DNA of 64,000 bases from Roseimarinus sediminis (GCF_050433125.1 NZ_JBNPXV010000001.1:558001-622000); one strand, 5' to 3'; positions 27,961-36,836 are shown, counted from the first letter of the stretch. A program made the numbers and translations. Notes: generated by a model not told the origin, from the sequence alone.

Positions 27961-28659
27961 ATGAGTGACGAGAAAAAAATTCTTCTGGTAGACGATGAAA
28001 TTGACATCCTTGAATTCATCAGCTACAATCTCGAAAAAGAAGGATATAAGGTGTACACCGCCCAAAATGGCAAGGATGCCATCAAAATTGCAGAGAAAAA
28101 GGAAATTGATCTGATTATTCTTGATGTGATGATGCCCGAAATGGATGGCATTGTGACTTGCGAAGAACTGCGAAAAATACCCAAACTGAAAAGCACCGTG
28201 ATTGCATTCCTTACTGCCAGGGGTGAAGATTATTCGCAAATAGCCGGCTTTGAAGCAGGTGCCGACGATTACATCACCAAGCCCATCCGACCCAAGGTGT
28301 TGATGAGCCGTGTGAAAGCGCTGCTCAAACGTTCACAGCTGGTTGAAGAACCTGCTGCAAGTGTTGAAAACGACAATACCATCAACATCGGGAATCTTGT
28401 GATCGACCGTGAACGCTACATGATAACCGTTGAAGGTGAAGAAATGGTGCTGCCACGCAAGGAATTTGAATTGCTGTCGCTGTTGGCATCAAAACCAGGA
28501 AAGGTATTTACCCGCGAAGAGATTTACACCTCGGTTTGGGGCGAACAGGTCATCGTGGGCGATCGTACCATCGACGTGCACATCCGTAAACTGCGCGAAA
28601 AAATTGGTGAGACCCACATCAAAACATTAAAGGGCATTGGCTATAAGTTTGTTGAATAG
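27961..28659 (+). CDS. OmpR/PhoB-family response regulator
   Basis: 232 aa. Receiver domain with acidic pocket (LLVDDEIDI), phosphoacceptor D55 in LIILDVMMPEMDG, and the conserved Lys in DDYITKPIRP. The C-terminal winged-helix domain (about 130-232) shows the OmpR-type signature LPRKEFELLSLLASKPGKVFTREE and VGDRTIDVHIRKLREKIG. It pairs with the kinase encoded just upstream and is followed by a terminator. The PiT gene nearby makes phosphate control plausible but does not prove it. Confidence 0.93.
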   Translation: MSDEKKILLVDDEIDILEFISYNLEKEGYKVYTAQNGKDAIKIAEKKEIDLIILDVMMPEMDGIVTCEELRKIPKLKSTVIAFLTARGEDYSQIAGFEAGADDYITKPIRPKVLMSRVKALLKRSQLVEEPAASVENDNTINIGNLVIDRERYMITVEGEEMVLPRKEFELLSLLASKPGKVFTREEIYTSVWGEQVIVGDRTIDVHIRKLREKIGETHIKTLKGIGYKFVE

Positions 28660-28682
28660 GCTGTAAGCAGTGATATATTACG

Positions 28683-28718
28683 GTGCGGATGGAATTGCTT
28701 CTGTCCGCATTTTTTTTG
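28683..28718 (+). terminator. Terminator after the response regulator gene
   Basis: TGCGGA and TCCGCA arms (stem with a 16-base loop, about 28684-28710) are followed by a run of eight T (28711-28718). Confidence 0.7.
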
Positions 28719-28910
28719 CTGTTCTATAAAATAAGACTCAAATTGCAGATCATCACTGGTGTTTCAACACCTTTTACTTATCGGTAAAATAAATATTGAC
28801 CGATGTTTATATAGCTTCGTATGAATTATCTTATTAAATTTGTTAGAAACAAGCAGATACAAAACAGAATAAGTTTTACCAGGGTACAAACCCCCAAAAA
28901 ATTCAACACT

Positions 28911-29348
28911 ATGATGACAAAATACTTTTTAATAGCAATGATGGTAGTGGCGGTATTGAGCTGCAAGCGCAAAACTGCCGATGAATACGAGTACTATGAT
29001 CAGCCGGTTAAAGACAGTGTTGCAGAACAAATTGATACGGTTGTTGAAGCAATACAGGAAGTGGTAGAAGAACCCCAAAAACCAGTAATTAAGGCATTCG
29101 ATGAAAATGACCGCTACTTTATAGTGGTTTCAAGCTATACCGTTGAAGACTTCGCCCTTGCTCAAAAAAAGGAACTTGAAGCACAGGGCTATCAACCGGG
29201 AGTAATTATGACCGATGATGATGGTTGGTTTAAACTGGCAGTAAGCTCTTATCCAAAATACAGTGAGGCCGAAAAAGCCTTGGCTCACCTACAAAAAAAG
29301 GGAGACCTGTTTAATCAGGCCCGCATTGTTTTCAAAAAAAGTAAATAA
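28911..29348 (+). CDS. SPOR-domain lipoprotein
   Basis: 145 aa from the chosen ATG at 28911, which gives a clean lipoprotein signal (MMTKYFLIAMMVVAVLSCKRK, lipidated C18). The longer frame from 28821 adds 30 basic residues that would spoil the signal. After a disordered acidic stretch rich in Val, Glu and Gln, residues about 70-145 form a SPOR-like fold (YFIVVSSYTVEDFALAQKKE and WFKLAVSSYPKYSEAEKAL). SPOR domains bind denuded glycan strands of peptidoglycan. It is therefore a probable periplasmic cell-wall-binding protein anchored to the outer membrane. Its 3' end overlaps the converging PAP2-like gene by 17 bp. Confidence 0.85.
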   Translation: MMTKYFLIAMMVVAVLSCKRKTADEYEYYDQPVKDSVAEQIDTVVEAIQEVVEEPQKPVIKAFDENDRYFIVVSSYTVEDFALAQKKELEAQGYQPGVIMTDDDGWFKLAVSSYPKYSEAEKALAHLQKKGDLFNQARIVFKKSK

Positions 29349-29949
29349 ACAGATACATGGCAGCCAGGCCGAGTAAAAAACCTGCATATACCTGGGCCGG
29401 ATTGTGTTTTTTGAGGTAGATTCTTGATGTGCCCACTGCTCCTGCAACGAAAATGATCAACACAATGTAGGATGTAAGTACAAGTCCGTATTTAAAGGTC
29501 ATCGACAGCAAAGCTCCCAACAGAGCTCCCATGCCTGCGGCATGTCCCGAAATTTTCCAGCGCGTTGTAATCAGAAGCAGCGCTACAATGATGAGGGAAG
29601 CTGCCAACAGAAAGGTTCGGAAAACATGTGGTACCGGAAGCTTACTGATTAGTTGTGCTCCCAAAAACAAACTAAAAGCAGTAAACAAATAAGGCAACAT
29701 GCGGTCGTTGCGTGTGTCAAGGTTGCGACTGATATTTGAGGTATGCGACATCAGCAGGATAAAAAGCATTGGCAGCAGGCAGCTTGCAAAAAATACGATT
29801 CCCAGCAGAACCTGTATCAGACGTGTCGGATACAATTCAACTCCGGGAAGCTTATACAGGATGATAATAAATCCGATAAGGGGTGTAAGAAAAGGATTGA
29901 AAATCCCTGAAAAGAATTGTGCGGTGTATTTTAAAGCTTTGTTTTCCAT
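29332..29949 (-). CDS. PAP2-like membrane protein
   Basis: 205 aa from MENKALKYTAQFF at 29949; a start at 29967 would add six residues. At least five membrane helices are visible. Near the C-terminus KISGHAAGMGALLGAL and SRIYLKKHNPAQVYAG follow the second and third PAP2 motif spacing (SGH and SRxxxxxHxxxxV). The first PAP2 motif (KxxxxxxRP) is represented only by DTRNDRMLPY, so phosphatase activity on lipid phosphates is uncertain. The gene converges on the SPOR lipoprotein with a short overlap. Confidence 0.7.
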   Translation of the reverse strand: MENKALKYTAQFFSGIFNPFLTPLIGFIIILYKLPGVELYPTRLIQVLLGIVFFASCLLPMLFILLMSHTSNISRNLDTRNDRMLPYLFTAFSLFLGAQLISKLPVPHVFRTFLLAASLIIVALLLITTRWKISGHAAGMGALLGALLSMTFKYGLVLTSYIVLIIFVAGAVGTSRIYLKKHNPAQVYAGFLLGLAAMYLFIYFF

Positions 29950-30020
29950 TCGTTCTAAAAATATCAAAAATAGTTACTACAGGAAGTATAAAGCTTTAAA
30001 AATTTAACGGAAAAGCTTTA

Positions 30021-30194
30021 TTACTTTGCCGGAATGATAAGATGAAGACTGTCAGGTATTTCATTGGTGTTTTCTTGTTGGGGCTGTTCTATTGTTAATG
30101 GTTTCCCGGCCGGCTTTTCGTTTTTTTCACTTTGATGATGGGTGCTGAGGGTGGTGGCAATTGCAATGCCCAGTGCGTAAATCATTTTATTCAT
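30021..30194 (-). CDS. Small hypothetical protein, 57 aa
   Basis: ORF MNKMIYALGIAIATTLSTHH followed by a hydrophilic Glu, Lys, Pro and Gln-rich tail ending HLIIPAK. The N-terminus looks like a short signal or membrane anchor. It is below usual length cut-offs and I recognise no family. It occupies otherwise empty sequence between the PAP2-like gene and rpoN, on the same strand as both. It may be a real short exported peptide or chance; the clean stop and the hydrophobic-then-polar pattern favour a real gene slightly. Confidence 0.45.
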   Translation of the reverse strand: MNKMIYALGIAIATTLSTHHQSEKNEKPAGKPLTIEQPQQENTNEIPDSLHLIIPAK

Positions 30195-30431
30195 GGCTCA
30201 TGTTCTATTTAAGTGCGTTGTTCTCCAGTGTAGTGTTGGCTCCGGTTAATGATTAATCAATGTAAAAAATGCATGAACCGCTGTAATTATAAGACAACGC
30301 ACCTGGATTTTATTCAGCAACTAAGTTAAAGATAGTTTGGCGTTGATGAAAGCTGTTCAGCGGCATTGGATAGTAAAAACCAACGAAATACCGTTTTTAA
30401 GGGCTGAATGGTAACAACTGGTTGACCAACG

Positions 30432-31886
30432 TTACAACTCTTTTCTCAGTCGTGCCACCTGGATGTTAAGTTGTTCTCGGTATTTGGCTACCGTTCGACG
30501 GGCAATGGGAAAGCCTTTTTCCTTTAAAATAGCGGCCAGTCTTTCGTCTGTAATGGGCTTACGTTTGTCTTCACTGTCGATTACATCCTGCAGAATGCTC
30601 TTTATTTTTCTTGTTGAAACTTCTTCACCTGATTCATCCTGCATGCCTTCGCTAAAGAAAAACTTAAGGGGATAAATGCCAAAGTGGGTCTGTATGTACT
30701 TGCTGTTCGATACCCTCGAGATGGTTGAAATGTCAAGTCCGGTTTGTTCAGCAATGTCTTTCAGAATCATGGGCTTCAGCTTGGTTTCATCTCCTTCGAT
30801 GAAGTAGTCGCGCTGATAATCGAGTATGGCATTCATGGTAAGCAGCAGGGTTTGATGGCGCTGGCGTATGGCATCGATAAACCATTTGGCACTGTCGAGT
30901 TTCTGCTTAACAAAGGTGATGGCATCTTTCTGATCCTTCGACTGGTTTTTACGGTTTTCGTTGTAAGCCCTGAGCATGTTGGCATAATGGCCGCTTACCC
31001 TCAGGTCGGGCACACTTCCGCGGGTAAGATATATTTGCATTTCACCTTCAACAATCTCAAGGGTGAAATCGGGAATGATGGCCGGGTTAGCCCTGTTTAT
31101 CGTATTGCTGTACGATCCTCCCGGTTTGGGATTCAGGTGTACGATTTCTTCAATGGCATCGCGCAGTTCTTCTTCATCGATGCCAAGGCGCTGCATGATT
31201 TTATCATAGTGCTTTTTCGAAAATTCATCAAAAAGCTCGTCAATCAAACGGGTGGCATTTTCAACAACCTCTGTCTGGAATTCCTTTCGCTTAAGCTGAA
31301 GCAGAAGGCATTCGCGCAAATCGCGGGCTCCTATGCCCGGAGGGTCTAAATCCTGTACTATTTCGAGCAGCTGGTGCATTTCCCGATCGTTCACTTCAAT
31401 GTTCATCGAAAAGGCCAGATCGTCGACCATGGCTTCCACCTCACGACGCAGATAGCCGTCTTCGTCGATGTTGCCGATAATGTATTCGGCCAGTGTTTTC
31501 TGTCGTTCATCCAGATCAATCAGGTTGAGCTGCTCGCTCAGGTACTCATGAAAGGTCGATCCAATGCTGAAGGGAATATCTTCTTTTTTATCGTCTTTTG
31601 AATAATTATTGGTTTTGTACTTATAACCGGGTTCGTCGCTGATGTATTCTTCAATCGATATGTCTTTCTCGTTGTCGTCTTTTTCGTTGTCACTGCTTCT
31701 TTCTTCCTGTACATCGCCCTCACGATGATTGTCGTCGACTTCGAGTACAGGGTTTTCTTCCAGCTCTTTTTTGATGCGCTGTTCAAGCTGGATTGCAGGA
31801 AGCTCCAACAGCTTAATCATTTGAATCTGCTGTGGCGATAGTTTCTGCAGCAGCCTTTGTTGTATGGTGAGTTTTTGTCCTGCCAT
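30432..31886 (-). CDS. rpoN: RNA polymerase sigma-54 factor
   Basis: 484 aa. The N-terminal glutamine-rich activator-interacting region starts QKLTIQQRLLQKLSPQQIQMIKLLELP. An acidic spacer (about 45-100) follows, then the core-binding domain (DLDPPGIGARDLRECLLLQL) and the DNA-binding domain. The RpoN box ARRTVAKYRE is at residues 462-471 close to the C-terminus. It directs core polymerase to -24/-12 promoters that need bacterial enhancer-binding proteins; none is encoded in this window. It is single copy here, transcribed alone. Confidence 0.97.
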   Translation of the reverse strand: MAGQKLTIQQRLLQKLSPQQIQMIKLLELPAIQLEQRIKKELEENPVLEVDDNHREGDVQEERSSDNEKDDNEKDISIEEYISDEPGYKYKTNNYSKDDKKEDIPFSIGSTFHEYLSEQLNLIDLDERQKTLAEYIIGNIDEDGYLRREVEAMVDDLAFSMNIEVNDREMHQLLEIVQDLDPPGIGARDLRECLLLQLKRKEFQTEVVENATRLIDELFDEFSKKHYDKIMQRLGIDEEELRDAIEEIVHLNPKPGGSYSNTINRANPAIIPDFTLEIVEGEMQIYLTRGSVPDLRVSGHYANMLRAYNENRKNQSKDQKDAITFVKQKLDSAKWFIDAIRQRHQTLLLTMNAILDYQRDYFIEGDETKLKPMILKDIAEQTGLDISTISRVSNSKYIQTHFGIYPLKFFFSEGMQDESGEEVSTRKIKSILQDVIDSEDKRKPITDERLAAILKEKGFPIARRTVAKYREQLNIQVARLRKEL

Positions 31887-32023
31887 TTACGATTGCTCTT
31901 TAATCAGGCATAAATTTATAAAAAAAAGCGAAGTCTGAAGTAGGATGCGCTAAAAGCGCTGGTAAAATACCGACTTTGTGTAGGTGTTTCTATTATTTAT
32001 CTGTCGCTGCTTTCCGATTAAAT

Positions 32024-32063
32024 AAAAAAATCCGGAATATCGATTGTTGATATGCCGGATTTT
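32024..32063 (-). terminator. Terminator of asnS
   Basis: On the minus strand AAATCCGG and CCGGATTT arms, extended by ATATC/GATAT pairs inside, form a long hairpin followed by seven T. It lies 35 bp after the asnS stop. Confidence 0.8.
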
Positions 32064-32097
32064 GGAAAGATTGGTACAATATTTTTCTGCCCAAAGG

Positions 32098-33531
32098 CTA
32101 AAATTCACAATTTTTGGGTGTTCTTGGGAAAGGGATCACATCGCGGATGTTGCTCATTCCGGTAACAAAGGTGATGAGTCGTTCAAAACCCAGTCCAAAA
32201 CCACTGTGTGGAACCGAGCCGTAACGACGGGTGTCGAGGTACCAGTCCATTTCTGCAAGCGGAATATCCATGGCTTTCATCTTCTCAACCAGCACATCGA
32301 AACGTTCTTCCCTTTGTGAACCACCGATGATCTCCCCTATCTGCGGGAATAATACATCCATGGCTGCAACGGTTTTTCCGTCTTCATTTACCTTCATATA
32401 AAAGGCCTTGATGTTGGCAGGATAATCGATCAGAATAACTGGTTTTTTAAAGTGCTTCTCAACCAGAAAACGCTCGTGTTCGCTTTGCAGATCGGTACCA
32501 AATCCTTTAAGCGGATATTGGAACTGACCCTTTTTGGCGGGTTTCGAGTTTTCGAGAATGTTAATGGCCTCGGTGTAGGTGAGGCGTACAAAATCATTTT
32601 CAGCAACAAACTTCAGTTTTTCGATTAGCTCCATCGATCGCTGGTCCTGTGGCTTGTTTTTCTCTTCCTGTTGCTGGCGCTGACTTAAAAACTGCAAGTC
32701 TTCCATGCAGTTGTCGAGGGCATAGCGAATCAGGTATTTGAGAAATTCCTCAGCCAGGTCCATGTTGTCGTTCAGATCGTAAAAAGCCATCTCGGGCTCA
32801 ATCATCCAGAACTCGGCAAGATGGCGCGAAGTATTCGAATTTTCGGCTCTGAAAGTAGGTCCAAAAGTATAAATCTTCGAAAGTGCCAGCGCAGCCAGTT
32901 CTCCTTCGAGCTGCCCCGAAACGGTCAGGTTGGTTTTTTTTCCAAAGAAATCTTCACTGTAATCGATGTTCCCGTCCTCATCGCGTGGAGGATGCTCCAT
33001 GTCGAGGGTCGAAACCTGGAACATTTCACCTGCACCTTCGGCATCGCTTGCCGTAATAATGGGCGTATGGATGTTGAAAAATCCACGCTCGGTGAAGAAT
33101 TTGTGGACTGCAAAAATCATGGAGTGGCGCACACGGGCAATGGCACTAAAAGTATTGGTACGATAGCGCAGGTGGGCGATGTCGCGTAAAAATTCAAGAC
33201 TGTGACGCTTGGGTTGCAGCGGGTATTTGTCAGGATCGGCCTCGCCAACCACTTCAATTTCACTGGCGATGAGTTCAACTTTTTGCTGGCCGTTCGATTC
33301 TACCAGCTCTCCCGTTACGGTAAGGGCTGCACCGGTATTAATCCTTTTCAATAAATCTTCAAACTGATTCACATCAGCTACAATCTGCAAATTACTCAGT
33401 ACCGTTCCGTCATTCAGATTAATGAAATTGACGTTTTTGCTTTCACGCTTGGTACGTACCCATCCACTCACTTTAACGGTGCTGCCTGTTGCTTCCGATT
33501 GTAAAATCTGTTTGATTTCCTGACGTTTCAT
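32098..33531 (-). CDS. asnS: Asparaginyl-tRNA synthetase
   Basis: 477 aa, the usual bacterial length. The N-terminal OB-fold anticodon-binding domain (STVKVSGWVRTKRESKNVNFINLNDG) is followed by the class II catalytic core with motif 2 (FRAENSNTSRHLAEFWMIEPE) and motif 3 (GFGLGFERLITFVTGMSNIRDVIPFPRTP). AsnRS is distinguished from AspRS by the short N-terminal domain and the ending PFPRTPKNCEF. It charges tRNA-Asn with asparagine, so asparagine is not made only by transamidation in this organism. Confidence 0.97.
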   Translation of the reverse strand: MKRQEIKQILQSEATGSTVKVSGWVRTKRESKNVNFINLNDGTVLSNLQIVADVNQFEDLLKRINTGAALTVTGELVESNGQQKVELIASEIEVVGEADPDKYPLQPKRHSLEFLRDIAHLRYRTNTFSAIARVRHSMIFAVHKFFTERGFFNIHTPIITASDAEGAGEMFQVSTLDMEHPPRDEDGNIDYSEDFFGKKTNLTVSGQLEGELAALALSKIYTFGPTFRAENSNTSRHLAEFWMIEPEMAFYDLNDNMDLAEEFLKYLIRYALDNCMEDLQFLSQRQQQEEKNKPQDQRSMELIEKLKFVAENDFVRLTYTEAINILENSKPAKKGQFQYPLKGFGTDLQSEHERFLVEKHFKKPVILIDYPANIKAFYMKVNEDGKTVAAMDVLFPQIGEIIGGSQREERFDVLVEKMKAMDIPLAEMDWYLDTRRYGSVPHSGFGLGFERLITFVTGMSNIRDVIPFPRTPKNCEF

Positions 33532-33734
33532 TTTAATGTATTTTTTTTAATGCCGATGCCCTGAATTAAACAACACTGTTTGAGTAACTTGTGTTATTGG
33601 TGGCTGTTCAGCGTAAAAATTGATAACCAGCTAATTATTAATGAATCGCAAAGGTAAAATTTTTTGGAAAAAACAGGTCGGTAGCAAAGGCTTCTTCCAA
33701 ATTTTTAGCATAAGCTTAATTGAAGCGCAAAATA

Positions 33735-33775
33735 AGGCTGTTCTGAAAGTCGCTATGATCCTTTTAGAACAGCCT
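33735..33775 (-). terminator. Terminator of the nitronate monooxygenase-like gene
   Basis: AGGCTGTTCT (33735-33744) and AGAACAGCCT (33766-33775) form a perfect 10-bp stem with a long loop; on the minus strand the stem is followed by TATTTTG. It lies 20 bp after the stop of the gene at 33795. Confidence 0.65.
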
Positions 33776-33794
33776 CATTGAGTATTCTTAATCC

Positions 33795-34889
33795 TTATGG
33801 ATTCAATTTTTGCAGTGCCTCGGCAGCTTTGGCTTTGAAACCATCGGCCAGATCGGTAAATACTTCCTTTACCGTCGAAATACGGGTGGCTCTGAAAGCA
33901 TTGGTGCCTGCAAAGGCATAGCCGTTTTTCATATTGCCCTTGGCTGCATTGTACAGCGCTGTAACAATACAGTACGGACTTTTGCTGATGTCGCAGGTTT
34001 TGATGCAGTGAAAAGGACAGGTTTTTGGCATTTTGAGTCCTTGCTTTACCTTGTCGATAAAGGCATTTCTGAAAGCTCTTCCGGGCATGCCTACAGGGCT
34101 CTGGATGATCTCCATCTGATCTTCGGTGGCATCGATGTACTGCTGCTTAAACTGGTCGGAAGCATCGCATTCTACGGTGGTAACAAAGCGACTACCCAGC
34201 TGAACTCCGCTTGCCCCCAGCTGCATGATGGCATACATGTCGGCACCGTCGTAAATACCTCCGGCCGCTATTACCGGAATTTTCTTGTTGTATTGTTCCT
34301 CGAAAACCTTCACGGCGCTTACCACATCGGGAACAATTTGCTCGAGCGAAAAATGTTGATCCTCGATCTGTTCGCGCTTAAAGCCCAGGTGACCACCGGC
34401 TTTGGGACCTTCAACCACAAAAGCATCGGGCAGGTAGTCGTAGCTTTGCTTCCATTTGGAGCAAATCAGTCGCGCCGCCTTGCCCGACGAAACAATGGGT
34501 ACCAGTTTGGTAACACTGTCGGGTTTCAAAAACGATGGCAGATTCAATGGTAATCCTGCGCCTGCAAATATAATGTCGGCTTTTTCGGCAATGGTGGTAC
34601 GCACCATGTCTTCAAAGTTGGTAAGCGCAGCCATAATGTTCACACCAATGATCCCCCTGGTCGCTTCACGAGCTTTTTTTATCTCTTCTTTTAGTCCTTC
34701 AATATTGGCCTGCAGGTAGTCTTTGGCGCGGTCCTTATAAATCAATCCCAGTCCGGCGCACGAAATAACACCTACTCCTCCTTCGTTGGCAACTGCTGCA
34801 GCCAGCTTCGACAACGAAATACCTACTCCCATTCCTCCTTGTATAATAGGGACCGGAATGTTAAGCCCCCCAATTTGTAATCCTTTCAT
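33795..34889 (-). CDS. Nitronate monooxygenase / NAD(P)H-dependent flavin oxidoreductase (2-nitropropane dioxygenase family)
   Basis: 364 aa from MKGLQIGGLNIPVPIIQGGMG at 34889; the frame extends upstream to 34958 but homologous proteins start at the QGGMG region. The FMN-binding TIM barrel shows IQGGMGVGIS at the first strand, VVEGPKAGGHLG, and GASGVQLGSRFV for phosphate binding. A Cys-rich segment CPFHCIKTCDISKSPYC near residue 300 is found in a subgroup of this family. Members oxidise alkyl nitronates, or act as enoyl-ACP reductase (FabK), and cannot be separated by eye. It is a single gene ahead of a structured repeat. Confidence 0.82.
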   Translation of the reverse strand: MKGLQIGGLNIPVPIIQGGMGVGISLSKLAAAVANEGGVGVISCAGLGLIYKDRAKDYLQANIEGLKEEIKKAREATRGIIGVNIMAALTNFEDMVRTTIAEKADIIFAGAGLPLNLPSFLKPDSVTKLVPIVSSGKAARLICSKWKQSYDYLPDAFVVEGPKAGGHLGFKREQIEDQHFSLEQIVPDVVSAVKVFEEQYNKKIPVIAAGGIYDGADMYAIMQLGASGVQLGSRFVTTVECDASDQFKQQYIDATEDQMEIIQSPVGMPGRAFRNAFIDKVKQGLKMPKTCPFHCIKTCDISKSPYCIVTALYNAAKGNMKNGYAFAGTNAFRATRISTVKEVFTDLADGFKAKAAEALQKLNP

Positions 34890-35457
34890 GAATTTTATTC
34901 TTAAAAATAACAGGGTAAACCTACAAATAAAAAATTGCCTCGTGTTATGCCCAGGCATTAATGAGACCTAATTTAACGCCTGCGTTCGCTATTTATAATG
35001 AATATACGAATGGATATACAAAAAGCAGGGAATTACCAACTTATTGTTTCGATTGTTCGAAAAAGTAATAGGCAGGGTGGCTGCCACGGGCCACAAATAC
35101 CGATGCCCGAAGAAGCATTTTTTGATAGTCGCAGTGTAGCCATTTTCATACTTCGAAGCTTGCCCGTGGCATCGGGCTATCCGCTGTATCTTTGCTCCGT
35201 AAAAACTCCGCAAAGGATGCCGCTCCTATCCCTGCCACAGCATGCCGTTTGCAGGTGCATTTATCTCAATTTACTTGCTTGCCGGCTTTCTTTCCGGTTT
35301 TCATAATTAAAATAATAGTTTATTTTTACCATTACAGTTTTACCTGCTCACTGGTCTGCACCCGATGTGAAACATAAAGTGTTCAAAGGCAACGAAAGCC
35401 CATTCGGGAATTATTCAGTACATGTAAGTTCATTACTAAATCTTAAACAACATAAGA
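34890..35457 (+). other. Gene-free region with a structured repeat, upstream of trpB
   Basis: 568 bp with no credible gene. GCCACGGG (35083-35090) and CCCGTGGC (35163-35170) are inverted arms, and a second segment (about 35170-35240) has CTTTGC and GCAAAG arms around a short loop. The string CTATCCGCTGTATCTTT...GCAAAGGATGCCGCTCCTATCC has the form of a dispersed palindromic element I recall from other Bacteroidota genomes, often after genes. Open frames across it are a by-product. The AT-rich 35300-35457 part should hold the trpB promoter; no exact -7 box was found. Confidence 0.5.
35083..35245 (+). repeat. Candidate dispersed palindromic repeat of Bacteroidota type
   Basis: Contains two inverted-repeat pairs: GCCACGGG/CCCGTGGC (35083-35170) and CTTTGC/GCAAAG (about 35190-35216), followed by GGATGCCGCTCCTATCC. 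The second part matches my memory of a short repeat seen many times in Flavobacteriia and Bacteroidia genomes. The boundaries are estimated; only one copy is present in this window. Confidence 0.5.
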
Positions 35458-36657
35458 ATGAAAAATTATTTCAAAACAACGCCCGACAAAGACGGTTTTT
35501 TTGGAGAGTTCGGTGGAAGTTTTATTCCGCCTCATCTGCAGGAAGAAATGGATAAAATAACCGATGCTTATTTTACCATCAGCAAATCGCACGAGTTTAT
35601 TTCTGAATTGCGCAGCATCCGTAAACACTATCAGGGACGACCTACCCCGGTTTATTTCTGCAAGCGCCTTTCCGAGAAATTAGGCAGCCGCATTTACCTC
35701 AAACGCGAGGATCTCAACCACTCGGGAGCTCATAAGCTTAATCATTGCATGGGCGAAGCTTTGCTCGCAAAATACCTGGGCAAGAAAAAACTCATAGCCG
35801 AAACAGGGGCCGGGCAACACGGCGTAGCACTGGCTACAGCCGCCGCCTACTTTGGCCTTGAGTGCGAAATACACATGGGCGAAGTAGACATGAAAAAAGA
35901 GCATCCCAACGTGGTGCGCATGAGAATCCTGGGTGCCGAAGTGGTGCCGGTATCTCATGGCCTCAAAACCCTCAAGGAGGCTGTCGATTCAGCTTTTGAG
36001 GCTTATTTGAAAGATCCCATCAACTCGATATACTGTATAGGTTCAGTGGTGGGGCCGCATCCCTTTCCTATGATGGTTCGTGACTTTCAGCGCGTTGTGG
36101 GCATTGAGGCCCGTGAACAATTTCTCGAAATGACCGGTGAACTGCCCGATAACGTAATGGCTTGTGTGGGGGGTGGAAGCAATGCTGCCGGAATGTTCTC
36201 GGCCTTCCTCGACGATGAAGAAGTGAAGCTTTGGGGTGTTGAGCCTGCAGGCCGTTCATACGATTTGGGCGAACATGCCTGTACCATGAAATTTGGTTCA
36301 CCGGGTATGATTCATGGTTTCAAATGCAAAGTATTGCAGGATGAAAACGGAGAGCCTTCACCGGTTTATTCGGTAGCCAGCGGACTGGATTATCCCGGAG
36401 TAGGACCGGAGCACTGTTTGTTTGAACAAAAGGGCCGTGTTAACTACGTTGATGCCAACGACCAGGAAACCATTGAAGCATTTTACGAACTGAGCCGTCT
36501 CGAGGGAATCATTCCTGCACTCGAAAGCGCCCATGCCGTGGCCTTTGCCAAAAAACATGCACCCAATGCCCAGCGTGAATCCATTCTGATCAACCTGAGT
36601 GGTCGTGGTGATAAAGACATCGATTTTGTGGTTGATACCTATGGTTTACCCGAATAA
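35458..36657 (+). CDS. trpB: Tryptophan synthase beta chain, stand-alone copy
   Basis: 399 aa PLP enzyme. The PLP lysine is K93 in NHSGAHKLNH; the catalytic Glu is in IAETGAGQHGV; the phosphate loop CVGGGSNAAGMF and the C-terminal NLSGRGDKD are conserved. This is the TrpB1 type by GRGDKD and by overall length. It condenses indole with serine to tryptophan. No trpA or other trp gene is nearby, and the local substitutions around the PLP lysine (KLNHCMGEALLAKYLG rather than KINxxxGQALLAKRMG) suggest a diverged paralogue. It could serve indole salvage. It is followed by its own terminator at 36730. Confidence 0.88.
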   Translation: MKNYFKTTPDKDGFFGEFGGSFIPPHLQEEMDKITDAYFTISKSHEFISELRSIRKHYQGRPTPVYFCKRLSEKLGSRIYLKREDLNHSGAHKLNHCMGEALLAKYLGKKKLIAETGAGQHGVALATAAAYFGLECEIHMGEVDMKKEHPNVVRMRILGAEVVPVSHGLKTLKEAVDSAFEAYLKDPINSIYCIGSVVGPHPFPMMVRDFQRVVGIEAREQFLEMTGELPDNVMACVGGGSNAAGMFSAFLDDEEVKLWGVEPAGRSYDLGEHACTMKFGSPGMIHGFKCKVLQDENGEPSPVYSVASGLDYPGVGPEHCLFEQKGRVNYVDANDQETIEAFYELSRLEGIIPALESAHAVAFAKKHAPNAQRESILINLSGRGDKDIDFVVDTYGLPE

Positions 36658-36729
36658 AAATTTCTGTTTTTGGGCTTGCTGACCAGCCGTAAAGTTCATT
36701 AATTTTTATTTTGGATGTCCACTAAATAT

Positions 36730-36762
36730 AAAGCTCCGTAAGCAAAAATTACGGAGCTTTTT
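36730..36762 (+). terminator. Terminator of trpB
   Basis: AAAGCTCCGTAA (36730-36741) and TTACGGAGCTTT (36749-36760) form a perfect 12-bp stem followed by TT. A plus-strand structure downstream of trpB. Confidence 0.8.
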
Positions 36763-36780
36763 CGTACCCGTTGGGTAAGC

Positions 36781-36818
36781 AAAAAGAGCGCTGCCTTTTA
36801 CATGGCTGCGCTCTTTTT
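36781..36818 (-). terminator. Terminator of the GH35 gene
   Basis: AAAAAGAGCGC and GCGCTCTTTTT arms around a 16-base loop, 19 bp after the GH35 stop when read on the minus strand. The symmetrical A/T flanks allow action in both directions. Confidence 0.8.
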
Positions 36819-36836
36819 CAAATTGTGTTCATTAAT

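Noticed and set aside
34998..35306. A 102-codon open frame ahead of trpB
   Set aside because: It runs across the structured repeat, with a Ser/Leu/Arg-rich composition and no family resemblance; frames over such repeats are commonly mis-annotated as proteins.
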